DNA from: Gorsachius magnificus | Lineage: Eukaryota > Chordata > Aves > Pelecaniformes > Ardeidae | Direction of reading: 5' to 3' | Assembly (NCBI GenBank): GCA_034008185.1 | Contig: CM067081.1 | Span: forward strand, 152,860,258-152,924,257 | DNA length: 64,000 bases | In this document: piece by piece, positions 50,418 to 59,720 of the stretch | How positions within the stretch are numbered: the first letter of the stretch is position 1 | Layout: each line of letters starts with the position of its first letter | Notes under the pieces: model-generated | Told to the model about the DNA's origin: nothing | The model's input: the letters and a program-made list of their open reading frames with translations, nothing else | Database searches by the model: none | Position numbers and translations under genes: made by a program

Positions 50418-52160
50418 AAAATCACAGAATCGCAAAGGGAGATCGTCTAGTCCAAACACCCTGCTAAAGCAGGTTCTCCTAGAGCATGTTACACAGGACT
50501 TCATCCAGGCGGGCTTTGAATATCTCCAGAGAAGGAGACTCCACAACCCCCCTGGGCAGCCTGTTCCAGTGCTCCGTCACCCTCAGAGCAAAGAAGTTTT
50601 TCCTCATGTTCAACTGAAACCTCTTATGTTTCAGTTTGCACCCATTGCCCCTTGTCCTGTCACTGGACACCACTGCAAAGAGTCCGGTTCCATCCTCTTG
50701 ACTTCCATCCTTAAGATATTTGTATGTATTGATGATGTCCCCTCTCAGTCTTCTCTTCTTCAGGCTGAACAAGCCCAACTCCCTCAGCCTTTCCTCATAG
50801 GGGAGACGTTCGAGTCCCTTAATCATCTTAGTTGCTCTCTTCTGGACTCTTTCTAGGAGTTCCTCATCTTTCTTGAACTGGGGAGCCCAGAGCTGGACAC
50901 AGTACTCCAGGTGGGGTCTCACTAGGGCAGAGTAGAGGGGGAGGATAACCTCCCTCGACCTGCTGGCCACACTCCTCTTAATGCACCCCAGGATACCATT
51001 GGCCTTCTTGGCAACAAGGGCACACTGCTGGCTCATGGTGAGCTTGTCATCCACCAGGACTCCCAGGTCCCTCTTGGCAGAGCTGCTTTGCAGCAGGTCA
51101 GCCCCCAGCCTGTACTGGTGCATGGGGTTCGACCTCCCCAGGTGCAGCACTCGGCACTTGCCCTTGTTGAATTTCATCAGGTTCCTCTCTGCCCAACTCT
51201 CCAGCCTGTCCAGGTCCCGCTGAATGGCAGCACAGCCCTCTGGCATATCAGCCACTCCTCCCAGTTTGTGTCATCAGCGGACTTGCTGAGGGTACACTCT
51301 GTGCCCTCGTCCAGGTCATTGATGAACAAGTTGAACAAGGCTGGGCCGAGTACTAAGCCCTGGGGAACTCCACTAGCTACTGGCCTCCGACTGGACTCTG
51401 CCCCGCCGATCAGAACCCTCTGAGCCCTGCCTTTCAGCCAGTTCTCAATCCACCTCACTGTCCACTCATCCAACCTGCACTTCTTGAGCTTCCCTATGAG
51501 GATGTTATGGGAGACAGTGTCAAAAGCCTTGCTGAAGTCAAGGTAGACAACATCCACTGCTCTCCCCTCGTCTACCCAGCCGTTCATGCCATCATAGAAG
51601 GCTATCAGATTGGTCAGGCATGATTTCCCCTTGGTGAATCCGTGCTGGGTACTCCTGATGATCTTCTTTTCCTCTACTTGCTTGGAGAGGACACCCAGAA
51701 TGAGTTGTTCCATCACCTTTCCAGGGACGGAGGTAAGACTAACCGGCCTGTAGTTCCCTGGGTCCTCCTTCTGGCCCTTTTTGAAGACTTGGAGTGACAT
51801 TGGCTATCTTCCAGTCCTCAGGCACCGCTCCTGTTCTCCACGACCTTTCATAGATGATGGAATGTGGCTCAGCAATGTCATCTGCCAGTTCCTTCAGCAC
51901 TCGTGGGTGCATTCCGTCAGGGCCCATGGATCTGTGGGTGTCTAGCTTCCTTAAAAGATCCCTAACCTGATCCACCTCAACCGAAGGAAGGTCGTCCTTT
52001 CTCCAAGCTTGCTCGCTTACCTGCAAGGACAGGGGAGCCTGAGGGTCAGCCTTGGCAGTGAAGACTGAAGCAAAGAAGGCATTCAGTAGCTCCGTCTTCT
52101 CTGTATCTTCTGTCACCAGGGCACCCATTTCGTTCAGCAGCGACATCTTTTAGTGCCCCC
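50418..52160 (-). repeat. CR1 LINE, 1.7-kb 5'-truncated copy
   Basis: This is the largest CR1 in the window, on the minus strand. On the plus strand it begins with AAAATCACAGAATCGCAAAG and GATCGTCTAGTCCAAACACC. The AGAGCATGTTACACAGGACT segment differs from the 10.4-kb and 57.9-kb subfamilies. It continues through the 3' end of ORF2 into the middle of the reverse-transcriptase domain and stops near 52,160, so the endonuclease half is missing. Most of the coding region remains readable in two frames (see the pseudogene entry). It is the best-preserved LINE sequence here, though not necessarily the youngest. Confidence 0.97.
50479..52146 (-). pseudogene. CR1 ORF2 reverse-transcriptase fragment, frameshifted
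   Basis: This is the C-terminal part of CR1 ORF2, the endonuclease/reverse transcriptase used for target-primed reverse transcription. Three open segments follow each other on the minus strand: 52,146-51,739, 51,800-51,177 and 51,255-50,479. The first and third share a frame and the middle one is shifted, so two indels (near 51,785 and 51,265) roughly compensate. Visible motifs in order are [64 protein letters not shown] (catalytic Asp, about 51,519-51,545) and SGVPQG. The active-site box reads SADD at 51,270-51,281, where the family has FADD. The third segment holds the conserved tail ([34 protein letters not shown]). The N-terminal endonuclease is absent, so no activity is expected. Confidence 0.93.
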
Positions 52161-53288
52161 CCAGAGGCCCGCTGCAAAAGCAAACTAAGTGTGTCCAAGC
52201 TAACAGGAAGTAAAAAATCCCAGTCTGGGATAAACAAGGTACTTATGGTACCTTTGAGATTTTCTTTGTGTGCTTTTAAGAGGGCTCCCTAAAAATGAAA
52301 AGGCCATACTTCATAATAACTGACACAGAGAACTTTCACTTCAGAGCCATCAGACATTTAATATCACAGCATTAACTATTCGTTATGAGGATATATGGAA
52401 CAGTTCAATAAGTGATAAAATAACTTCTCAAGATGCCAAGCCAAAATAGTGGAATAAAACATTCTCTTACACAGATCAACCATTGACTTACAAGTCCGCT
52501 GTTGAAGGCCAAAATGCTCTCAGCTCCCTGAAGACTCTATGTGTGTATCTAAGGTCTCATAACCATTTTTCCCAGGTTATGGGAAATGGCTTTCCCATTT
52601 TTCTCTTTTCCTCTCCTTTTTTTCCCCTGCCTCTCCATTGATCCTCATCTCCTTTGTCAGCCTCAGAATGAAGAAATCTGTAATAAAAATGACACTGAGA
52701 GCTAGATGATTCAGATCATTTGCTGTCTATCATGTGTGGCATGAAACGTGTACACTAAAAAGCGCATTTTATCACATCAAGAGATTACAGTTGTCACAGG
52801 CAAGTACAGCACAGAAGATCATTATTCTAGGAAGGAATATGTTATACCAATGGTGCTGTTAGGTGTTGAAACAAGTGTTTTATATGTTATCAGTTGACAA
52901 GCAAGGTAAGAAGATGCTTAAAATTAAGTACAGTTAAAAGTCTTGCAGAGTCAAAGCTTTATCGTGTTTCCAGGCATTCCTAGAGCTGTAATTATTTGCA
53001 TTTCTCTTTTGTAACTTAATAAAAACCTCGTAAGTATGAAGAAAAGGTGTGGATTTGCTTGCAACACAATGAAATTAAGAATTAACTGATACTTTCTTGC
53101 AAGTACAGGAAAAAATTATCTTCCTTATTGCTCACAGCTCATCTTTTTCTCCCTAATAATGTAGGAACAGCTCAAGGAAGCCACTTTTATAGTTGATGTG
53201 CTTATTCACATTGGAGCTCCTTGAGGATATCACATTTATTTGTAACCAGGTTTCCTCTTCAGGTTTTTATATTGTCTTATTATTTAAA
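52161..53288. other. unique non-coding DNA between repeats
   Basis: No gene or repeat was recognised. A polypyrimidine-rich tract lies at about 52,587-52,640. The sequence next to 52,160 does not resemble the missing CR1 5' half. Confidence 0.5.
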
Positions 53289-53430
53289 TGTATTTGGTTT
53301 CTGTGGCAAGTCTTGGCAGTGGGGGGGCTACAGGGGTGGTTTCTGTGAGAAGCTGCCAGAAGTTTTCCCTGTGTCCACTGCTGGCCAAGGCCAAGCTAAT
53401 CAGCAACAGTGGAAGCACCTCTGTGATAAC

Positions 53431-53439
53431 ATATTTAAG
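53431..53439 (+). promoter_or_regulatory. TATA-like box of the LTR
   Basis: ATATTTAAG lies about 140 bp inside the LTR, after a GATAAC motif and before an A-rich stretch. It is at a plausible place for the LTR core promoter and supports plus orientation. Whether it is active is unknown. Confidence 0.5.
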
Positions 53440-53667
53440 AAGGAAAAAAAAACCAGCTGTGTCTCAGTAGCCGGAGAGAGAAGAGAAGTGAGAGGATGCA
53501 AGAGAAAACAGCCCTGCAGACACCAAGGTCAGTGAAGAAGGAGGGGAGGAGGTGCTCCAGGCGCCAGAACAGAGATCCCCCTGCAGCCTGTGGTGAAGAC
53601 CATGGTGAGGCAGGCTGTCCCCCTACAGTCCATGGACGTCCACGGTGGAGGACCTGTAGCCCGTGGA

Positions 53668-53894
53668 GGACCCCACGCCAGAGCGGGTGGATGCCCGAAG
53701 GGAGGAGGTGTGCTGGCAGGACCTGTGATCCTGCAGGGGACCCAACGCTGGAGCAGTCTGCTCCTTAGGGACTGCACCCCATGGAAATTATGGGCTGGAG
53801 CAGTTTGTGAAGAACTGTAGCCAGTGGGAAGGACTCATGTTGGAGAAGTTCGTGGAGGACTGTCTCCCGTGAGAGGGACCCCACGCTGGAGCAG
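53668..53894 (+). repeat. degenerate 46-bp tandem array inside the LTR
   Basis: Versions of GGACCCCACGCTGGAGCAG recur, ending at about 53,685, 53,756, 53,803, 53,848 and 53,894. The last four are 45-47 bp apart. Each is preceded by a CCNNTGG- or CCCGTG-like stretch. The array explains several apparent reading frames in this GC-rich segment. Unit number may vary between copies of the family. Confidence 0.75.
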
Positions 53895-54098
53895 GGGAAG
53901 AGTCCTCTCCTTAGGAAGAAGAAGCGGCAGAGACGACGTGTGATGAACTGACTTCAACCCCCATTCCCATCCCCCTGCCCCGTTGGGGGGAGTAGGTAGA
54001 GAAACTGGGAATGAAGTTGAGCCCAGAAAGAAGGGAGGGGTGGGGGGAAGGCTTTTAAGATCTAGCAATTTTTCTCCTCTCCTCTGATTTTGATTGAT

Positions 54099-54104
54099 AA
54101 TAAA
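54099..54104 (+). promoter_or_regulatory. polyadenylation signal of the LTR
   Basis: AATAAA sits about 185 bp before the 3' end of the LTR and is followed by T-rich and GT-containing sequence (TTGAGTCTGTTTTG). This is where the R/U5 boundary would be expected. Confidence 0.55.
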
Positions 54105-54304
54105 TTAATTTTTTTTCAAGTTGAGTCTGTTTTGCCCATGATAGTAACTGATAAAATGGTCTCTCCCTGTACTTATCTTGACCCACAAGCCTTTTGATTT
54201 ACTTTTTTTTCCCCCTCTGTCCGGTTAGAGGGGAGTGATAGAGTGGCTTTGGTGGGCCCCTGGCATCCAGCCAGTGTCAAACCCCCACAGTGGCGGGGGG
54301 GTGG

Positions 54305-54440
54305 GAATATTGGAGGCACAGCCTTGATGCTGTTCAAGCACTGCTCAGCAGTAGCCAAAACATTGGTGTGTTATCAACCTCTTTCTACATACCAATAGAA
54401 AGCACATCTCTATGCTGCTTGACCCAATACATTAAGAAAA
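54305..54440 (-). mobile_element. fragment of a second, different LTR
   Basis: On the minus strand this resembles the first part of another avian LTR family that I remember: TTGATAACACACCAATGTTT, GCTACTGCTGAGCAGTGCTT and CATCAAGGCTGTGCCTCC in that order. It abuts the end of the 1-kb LTR on one side and a CR1 endonuclease fragment on the other. Its own downstream part is missing. Assignment rests on about 130 bp of remembered similarity. Confidence 0.55.
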
Positions 54441-54444
54441 AAAA

Positions 54445-54960
54445 CCATCCAGAATGTCCTGGGTGGTTTGTACCCCACTGTCTTGTCCCTCCAGCAGACA
54501 CTGGGGTCTTGAAGTCTTCCATCAGGACCAGGGTCTAGATCATGAGGTTTCTTCCAGTTGCCTGAAGAAGGCCTCACCTACTTCTTCCTGATCAGATGGG
54601 CTGCAGCGGACACAAACCACAACATTGCCCATGTTGATCTCTAATCCTGACCCATAAGCTTTTGACTGGGTCATCACCCATCCTATGGCATAGCTGCATG
54701 CAGTCCCACTCCTCTCTCACATAAAAGGGAACTCCCCATCTCGCCATGCTGGTCTGTCCTTCCTAAAAAGCCAGCACCCATCCATTGCAGCATGTCCCTG
54801 TAATTCCAGTGAGATCATAGCTCTGCAACTACTTGCAGACATCTAACTCCTCCTGTTTACTCCCCATGCTGCCTAGAGTTCCTCTGGAGTTACTGGGTTT
54901 AATTCCCAACAGCAATACCTCTGCAAATAACTTGCAGCCCCAGTCTCTGAAATGTGTGTA
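54445..54960 (-). repeat. CR1 LINE fragment from the endonuclease region
   Basis: On the minus strand this is the 5' part of CR1 ORF2. MGSKQEELDVCK (from about 54,867 downward) matches the conserved start of the apurinic-type endonuclease domain. Further down, AAGCTTATGGGTCAGGATTA and GGCCTTCTTCAGGCAACTGG fit the following blocks. A frameshifted version of the LVLM-DF and VCWRD motif, which contains a catalytic Asp of the fold, lies at about 54,480-54,520. Stops and shifts make it non-functional. The reverse-transcriptase half and the 3' tail are absent, which is unusual because CR1 copies normally keep the 3' end. That suggests a later deletion or rearrangement on the left side. Similarity may continue at a lower level to about 55,060. 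Confidence 0.85.
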
Positions 54961-55624
54961 CCGATCGTTTGCTCTTCTCCTGGGAGTACCTGGGTAACTA
55001 ACACTGAAACAGAGTGGCCACGTGTATCCTCCCATGCACTGTGGAAAATAGATGCTTCTGCAAGCCTCTTCTCCTTCTCTTCTGTTTTTATGTGTGTCTT
55101 GGAATATAATCTTTGAAAAAAAATAATTATATAACCCTTCAGACAAATCTCTGGTTACTCTGCAGAATTAGGCAGGTGACTGCGACCAGGCAAGCCACTG
55201 TGGTTTGCCAAAGCCCCATTCAGTGGCTGAGCTATAAAAGCATATATTTTACAGGTGGGATCCTCGCCACTTATGGTTGCAAAGTGCTATTTAAAGTAAT
55301 CTTTGTGATCGTTTCACCTGTAAAATGGACAACCTGGATGAAAACTGGAAGCACCCATTTGACTGACTGAGCATGATTGGCACCACTTGTAGCCCATTTA
55401 CAAAGGCCTGCTTTCCCAGCTGTAACAGTAGGTTTGTTCTGTAATCATCTTGATTATAGCCTGCATTTGACTTGAAGACCTGAAAGCATACCATCCCACG
55501 GCACACGAAGATAAACTAGGATAATCAGGAATAATCTTACAGATTATTACTTTTCTGTGTGTATGAATTCAAACTGTAAACAGATGAAATGTGAGCACTC
55601 CCTCAAAATGCAACACATATGCTA
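54961..55624. other. non-coding DNA, possibly with CR1 5' sequence at the left edge
   Basis: The first 100 bp may be CR1 sequence upstream of the endonuclease (around GTGTGTACCGATCGTTTGCT). The rest shows no recognisable repeat or gene. Confidence 0.4.
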
Positions 55625-55715
55625 CAGATCTAAGGGACCTCAGGAGATCTAGTCCAACCTCCCTGAGAAACTTCAAACTACAAGCTGATGGGGATACAGC
55701 TTTTCAACCAGGAGG
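55625..55715 (-). repeat. degenerate CR1 3'-end scrap
   Basis: CTAAGGGACCTCAGGAGATC and AGTCCAACCTCCCTGAGAAA match the CR1 3' UTR, reverse complement on the plus strand. The octamer tail is missing and the rest decays quickly, so the ends are uncertain. Confidence 0.5.
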
Positions 55716-57439
55716 GATGTGATGTCTAACAGACAGACATATTTGGCCATGAAAGCTGATGAAGTAAATCTTGCCATAGCAGATATTTTATTGGTTTTGT
55801 GGGGGTTTTTTTGCTCAGGGTGATGGCTGGATTGATACAAAAGCTAGCTTTCCTAGTGTAGCTGCATTCACTCTTGCAGCATTTTTCTAGTATAGCACGC
55901 TAGTAGTCCTGGTAATGTAGACATGTCCCGCAGATAAAATTACCATCTGGTTTCACATTTGAAAAATGTATCCTTTACATGCAGACCATGATGTTTTTCT
56001 TTTATTTGCTCATCATTTGTTACAAATAAAAAGGGAATATCATTATTGGATTTATACCTTAAGCACAAACAAATAATAAAAGATAAATTATCCTGAAATG
56101 GTATTTTTTGAAGACAGGGAACAATAGCCTCATAACAGAGAGGAAAAAGACTATTACAACCCAAATGTGTTTATCAAGGGATACTACAATACCCTAGGCC
56201 ATGTTATTTCAAATTAATGGGGCCTGTAAACACACTTTTCTTGATATATCTTATTTCTATCTGCTAAAGTCATATACAGCTGCGAAGCATCACCAGAAGT
56301 GGTACTCGGCAGAGAAATCTCTGATGAAGAAGCTGCAGAATTTTCATAATTTCAGTTAACTCAAATGAATGGGGGATATCTCTAAAGCCAGTTGTCAAGC
56401 AATTTGTTTTGTAAAAATCCCATTTTCCTGGATATAAAGATCCATTAATCAGCAATGCTACATCATGAAGGCAACTAAAATCTATTTTAAAAAAAGTAGC
56501 CCTATCTAGACCTGTATAATTATGGAAGTACAGCCTTAGTACTGTGGATGCAGTTAAATAGGAAACTAGTGAAAAGGGTTAGTGATGGCAGACATCATTT
56601 CTAAGTGGAAATAAACTGTACTGCTATAAGATATTTTCACTCTAGAGTACTAATACAGTAAGTGTGAACACAAATAAAAAGAAAAAAAAAAGAATTACAC
56701 TTTTAACTGAATTACATGCACCAGCATGCAGCCTGTGCCTACGTAAGGCATCAGAAGTGTACTCTGAGCGATTGAACAGCTTTGCGATTTTGACACTGTT
56801 CAACATCCAACATGGTGCTCTCAGCCATTTTTTAAATATTTCTGAGGCTGTTTGCAATCTCTTTTTCATAGAATGAGCTGTCACAGTGACTCAGTAGGAT
56901 TCTGCAGAGTAGTCAGTGTTAGGATCAATACAAAGAATTGCAGGTGATGTGCCCTTGGAAAAAAAGAAAAAAAAAAAAGTTGTTTTCTAATTATTTTTTT
57001 AGAATTTCAAGCCTTTATTATTTTTCTTACCAAAGACCATTATTTTTCAATACACTGTACAGAGAGGTTGCCTTCAGTGAGCACAGTATCTGATGAAAAC
57101 ACCCGTGATGTACGCTGAATGACTTAGTTTCAGAGGACACCAAATCCAAATTCATCCTTTAAACTGTCCAGAAACACAACCTAACTAACCATTCTCAATA
57201 TGACTAAAAGTTTACATGTATTTAAACTGCATAAATATGTATTCCTTGTGTGCATTCTTTTACACATGTATTGTAACGCTTTTTAGATATACTTGTCTCT
57301 ATTAAATACCTATATGCCTCAAGTAGATGAAACTTCACAAAATTGCAGGTTTAAGAGGAGTTTGGAAAAAGTGATCTAGACCTCACCTTGTCCCAGAGGT
57401 TTATGTGCTTTTTCTGACAAAAAAAAAAAAAAAAAAATC
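55716..57439. other. unique non-coding DNA
   Basis: No gene was recognised. A-rich runs occur near 56,679-56,691 and 56,959-56,979, and an A-homopolymer of about 20 bases is at 57,419-57,437. The last 100 bp may belong to the ancient CR1 that follows. Confidence 0.5.
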
Positions 57440-57735
57440 CCTCATATCTGTTTTTAAAAGCATTCAGTGATGCAGACTCTGTAGATTTTCTCAGAAATCC
57501 ATTCCAGAGCTTTGCTAATTCTTGATGTCAGACTCATCATTATAGTTTATACCCATTTTATCTTGTCCACCACCATCACGGAGAATGATGCCTTCCCTTC
57601 CTCTTCACAAAAGTGTTTTACATATTGGAAGGCCTGTTATTGAACCTGTTTGTTTTCTGGACATTTGATCATTCTTGCTGCTCTGCATGAAGAATGTTCA
57701 GAGTTTACCTTACTGAAATTCAGGACTTCAGATCT
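57440..57735 (-). repeat. ancient CR1/L3-like LINE relic
   Basis: On the plus strand the order CTGTTTTTAAAAGCATTCAG, GAAATCCATTCCAGAGCTTT, TATACCCATTTTATCTTGTC, TTTTACATATTGGAAGGCCT and TTGATCATTCTTGCTGCTCT follows the reverse complement of old CR1/L3 elements (3' UTR into the ORF2 end). High divergence separates it from the young copy that begins 145 bp further right. No frame survives. Confidence 0.7.
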
Positions 57736-57880
57736 CTCCAAGCTTTCTGAAGTAGCAGTAAATATAAAACATTAGGTTGCGATAGCCTTTTTATCTGTTT
57801 GCCTTGTATCACAGATGAAAAGAGATGCCAAGTCTTTGGCTGGGGCTTCTGGACTCCACCATAACACATTAAATAGATTT

Positions 57881-58482
57881 AGAATCATAGAATGTTTTGG
57901 GTTGGAAGGGACCCCTAGAGGTCATCTAGTCCAACCCCCCTGCAGTGAGCAGGGACACCGCTAACTAGATCACGTTGCTCAGTCTTGAATGTTTCCAGGG
58001 ATGGGGCCTCCACTGCCTCTCTGGCCAACCCGTTCCAGTGTTTCACTACCCTCATTGTAAAGAATTTCGTCCTTATATCCAGTCTAAACCTATCCTGCTT
58101 CAGTTTAAAACCATTACCCCTTGTCCTGTCACAGCTGTCCCTACTAAAAAGATTTTCCCCATCTTTCCTATAGGCCCCCTTTAGGTACTGAAAGGCAGCA
58201 ATCAGGTCTCCCCGCAGACTTCTCTTCTCCAGGCTGAACAAGCCCAACTCTCTGAGCCTGTCCTCACAGGAGAGGTGCTCCAGTCCTCGGATCATTTTAG
58301 TAGCCCTCCTCTGGCCCCGCTCCAACAGTTCCATGTCCTTCTTGTGCTGAGGGCTCCAGAGCTGGACGCAGTACTCCAGGTGAGGTCTCACCAGAGCAGA
58401 GTAGAGGGGCAGAATCCCCTCCCTTGACCTGCTGGCCACGCTTCTCCCGATGAAGCCCAGGGTGTGGTTGGCCTTCTGGGCT
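57881..58482 (-). repeat. CR1 LINE, 0.6-kb 3'-end copy
   Basis: A minus-strand CR1 with a short octamer tail (AGAATCATAGAATG). It is followed by TTTTGGGTTGGAAGGGACCC, CTAGAGGTCATCTAGTCC and GTGAGCAGGGACACCGCTAA, the same subfamily as the copy at 24,944. Relative to that copy it lacks roughly 15-20 bp between TTGCT and TCTTGAATGTTTCCAGGG. It ends at GTTGGCCTTCTGGGCTG, and unrelated sequence follows. The low decay of the coding part points to a comparatively recent insertion. Confidence 0.96.
57915..58439 (-). pseudogene. CR1 ORF2 C-terminal fragment, frame still open
   Basis: A continuous 174-codon frame covers the C-terminal tail of the CR1 reverse transcriptase. Recognisable family blocks are [59 protein letters not shown] and [18 protein letters not shown]. 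The start is only the first Met inside the fragment, since the true ORF2 start lies in the missing 5' part. The catalytic RT motifs and the endonuclease are absent, so it cannot act. The last about 20 codons diverge from the family, as expected where the 3'-UTR deletion joins the frame. The open frame reflects youth, not function. Confidence 0.9.
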
Positions 58483-59439
58483 GGTTGGCAGCAGCAAGCT
58501 CTGGTAGAGCTTCAGACTGAGAATTTGGAAATGTGAATGTGTCTATTTCTGTCCTTGACCATAGACACTGAGATAAAAGTGTCTGATTCCTCTGTAAAAC
58601 CTCCCACATGCAAAATGGCAAGAACCAGGCATTACTAATTATGTTTTTCAGCTGTTTGCCCATGCTATCATTGTAGGGGTGAACTCCAGCAAAGATTACA
58701 CATCATTCAAAGTGTTTGTTCAAGTTCTAAAAGACCGTCTAGTATATTCACAGAATGATGATAAATAATTGAAATACAAGACAGTCTGATGGCTTGTCAC
58801 AGGCTGTTTGAACTGTCAGGCTGCTGGCAAACCTTGGCATTTCAGTTGCAATGGATTTCTGAAAAATACTGCAGATGCAAGTTCATTCCATTCCTGGGCC
58901 TGCATTATTAATGATCTGTCCAAATTTAGTTTAGATGGAGATGGAGTCGTGTATTGAAGTTGCCTTAACAGTAGCTGGTAATTTGTTTTTTGTTACAAGA
59001 GGCAGGGAATCGATTAATTCATTCAGAAAAGGAATTGATTACTCCCCTAAGCATATGTTTACCCTTGTAAAGAGCAGTTTATAGAGTAGGATGCTTCACA
59101 AGGACTTTGGGGAAAAATAGAACTTCTGGCTGGATTTTAATTGCCTGTCTATTTACATGTTTGGGATGCTTGCATCCTCCGTTTCCTCTGAAGTTAGAGT
59201 CCAGAGCCCTGAAGAACTGTAAAGTCACAAGGTAATTACTGATTGTGAAGGGACTATGCTTTCTAAAAAAAATGTCCATATTGTTTCATCTCTATTGTCC
59301 CCCGCCCTGTCCCCCAATATCCAATTAATTTTAAATAGAGAAACTTCTAGATAGAAAATGTTTAAACTTTCCAAAGACTTTTTACAGCTTCCTTCACAAG
59401 AAGCTATTGAAGAAACCTGGCAAATAGTATGGGGAAAAG
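58483..59439. other. unique non-coding DNA
   Basis: No gene or repeat was recognised. Short open frames show no domains. Confidence 0.5.
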
Positions 59440-59720
59440 TCATGGCATGGTTTAAAACGTGAGTGTGAGAGAATTAGACATAAGTAGCTATTTCTCAGTG
59501 TTGACAGAGGTTAATACTGGAGTGACCTAGGGACCATCCTTAGGACTGGTCCGAGGATGTTCAACCCATGTATTAATGAACTGAGAAGGAGGGTGAACAG
59601 CAAGATGACTGTATCCCCTTGATTATTTTAGATTCCTTTGGCCAGTGAGGATTACAAGAAACTTTGGAAAGACCTAGCAAGCCTGGGGAATGTGCCAGAT
59701 GCAATGAATCCACAGATAGC
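59440..59720 (+). repeat. ancient CR1 LINE relic, reverse-transcriptase region
   Basis: TTGACAGAGGTTAATACTGG, CTTAGGACTGGTCCGAGGAT, GTTCAACCCATGTATTAATG and GAGGGTGAACAGCAAGATGA follow, in order, the CR1 sequence around the GVPQG and LFNxFINDL motifs. The downstream AAACTTTGGAAAGACCTAGC fits the block after the catalytic aspartates. Those aspartates themselves look deleted between about 59,605 and 59,635. It is non-functional, and the limits are approximate. Confidence 0.62.

Larger units (their letters stand above)
53289..54289 (+). mobile_element. solo LTR of an avian endogenous retrovirus
   Basis: The element runs from TGTATTTGGTTTCTG to AAACCCCCACA, with the TG...CA ends usual for LTRs, and is about 1.0 kb long. 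Its internal text matches an LTR family I remember as widespread in birds: GGGGGGGCTACAGGGGTGGT near the 5' end, CTGCAGACACCAAGGTCAGT, CAGAGACGACGTGTGATGAA, and TTGAGTCTGTTTTGCCCATG, GAGGGGAGTGATAGAGTGGC and GGTGGGCCCCTGGCATCCAG near the 3' end. Plus orientation is supported by a TATA-like ATATTTAAG at 53,431 and AATAAA at 54,099. No gag, pol or env sequence and no second LTR lie beside it, so it is read as a solo LTR left by recombination. The flanking 5-mers (TTAAA left, GTGGC right) are not a target-site duplication, so an end is probably rearranged. An ERVL-type assignment is likely but unproven. Confidence 0.87.

Noticed and set aside
53496..54068. Several GC-rich open frames
   Set aside because: They lie inside the LTR and reflect its 46-bp internal repeat, not a gene.
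54290..54310. Possible primer-binding site after the LTR (TGGCGGGGGGG)
   Set aside because: Does not resemble the end of a tRNA that I know, and the following sequence fits a second LTR fragment instead of retroviral internal sequence.
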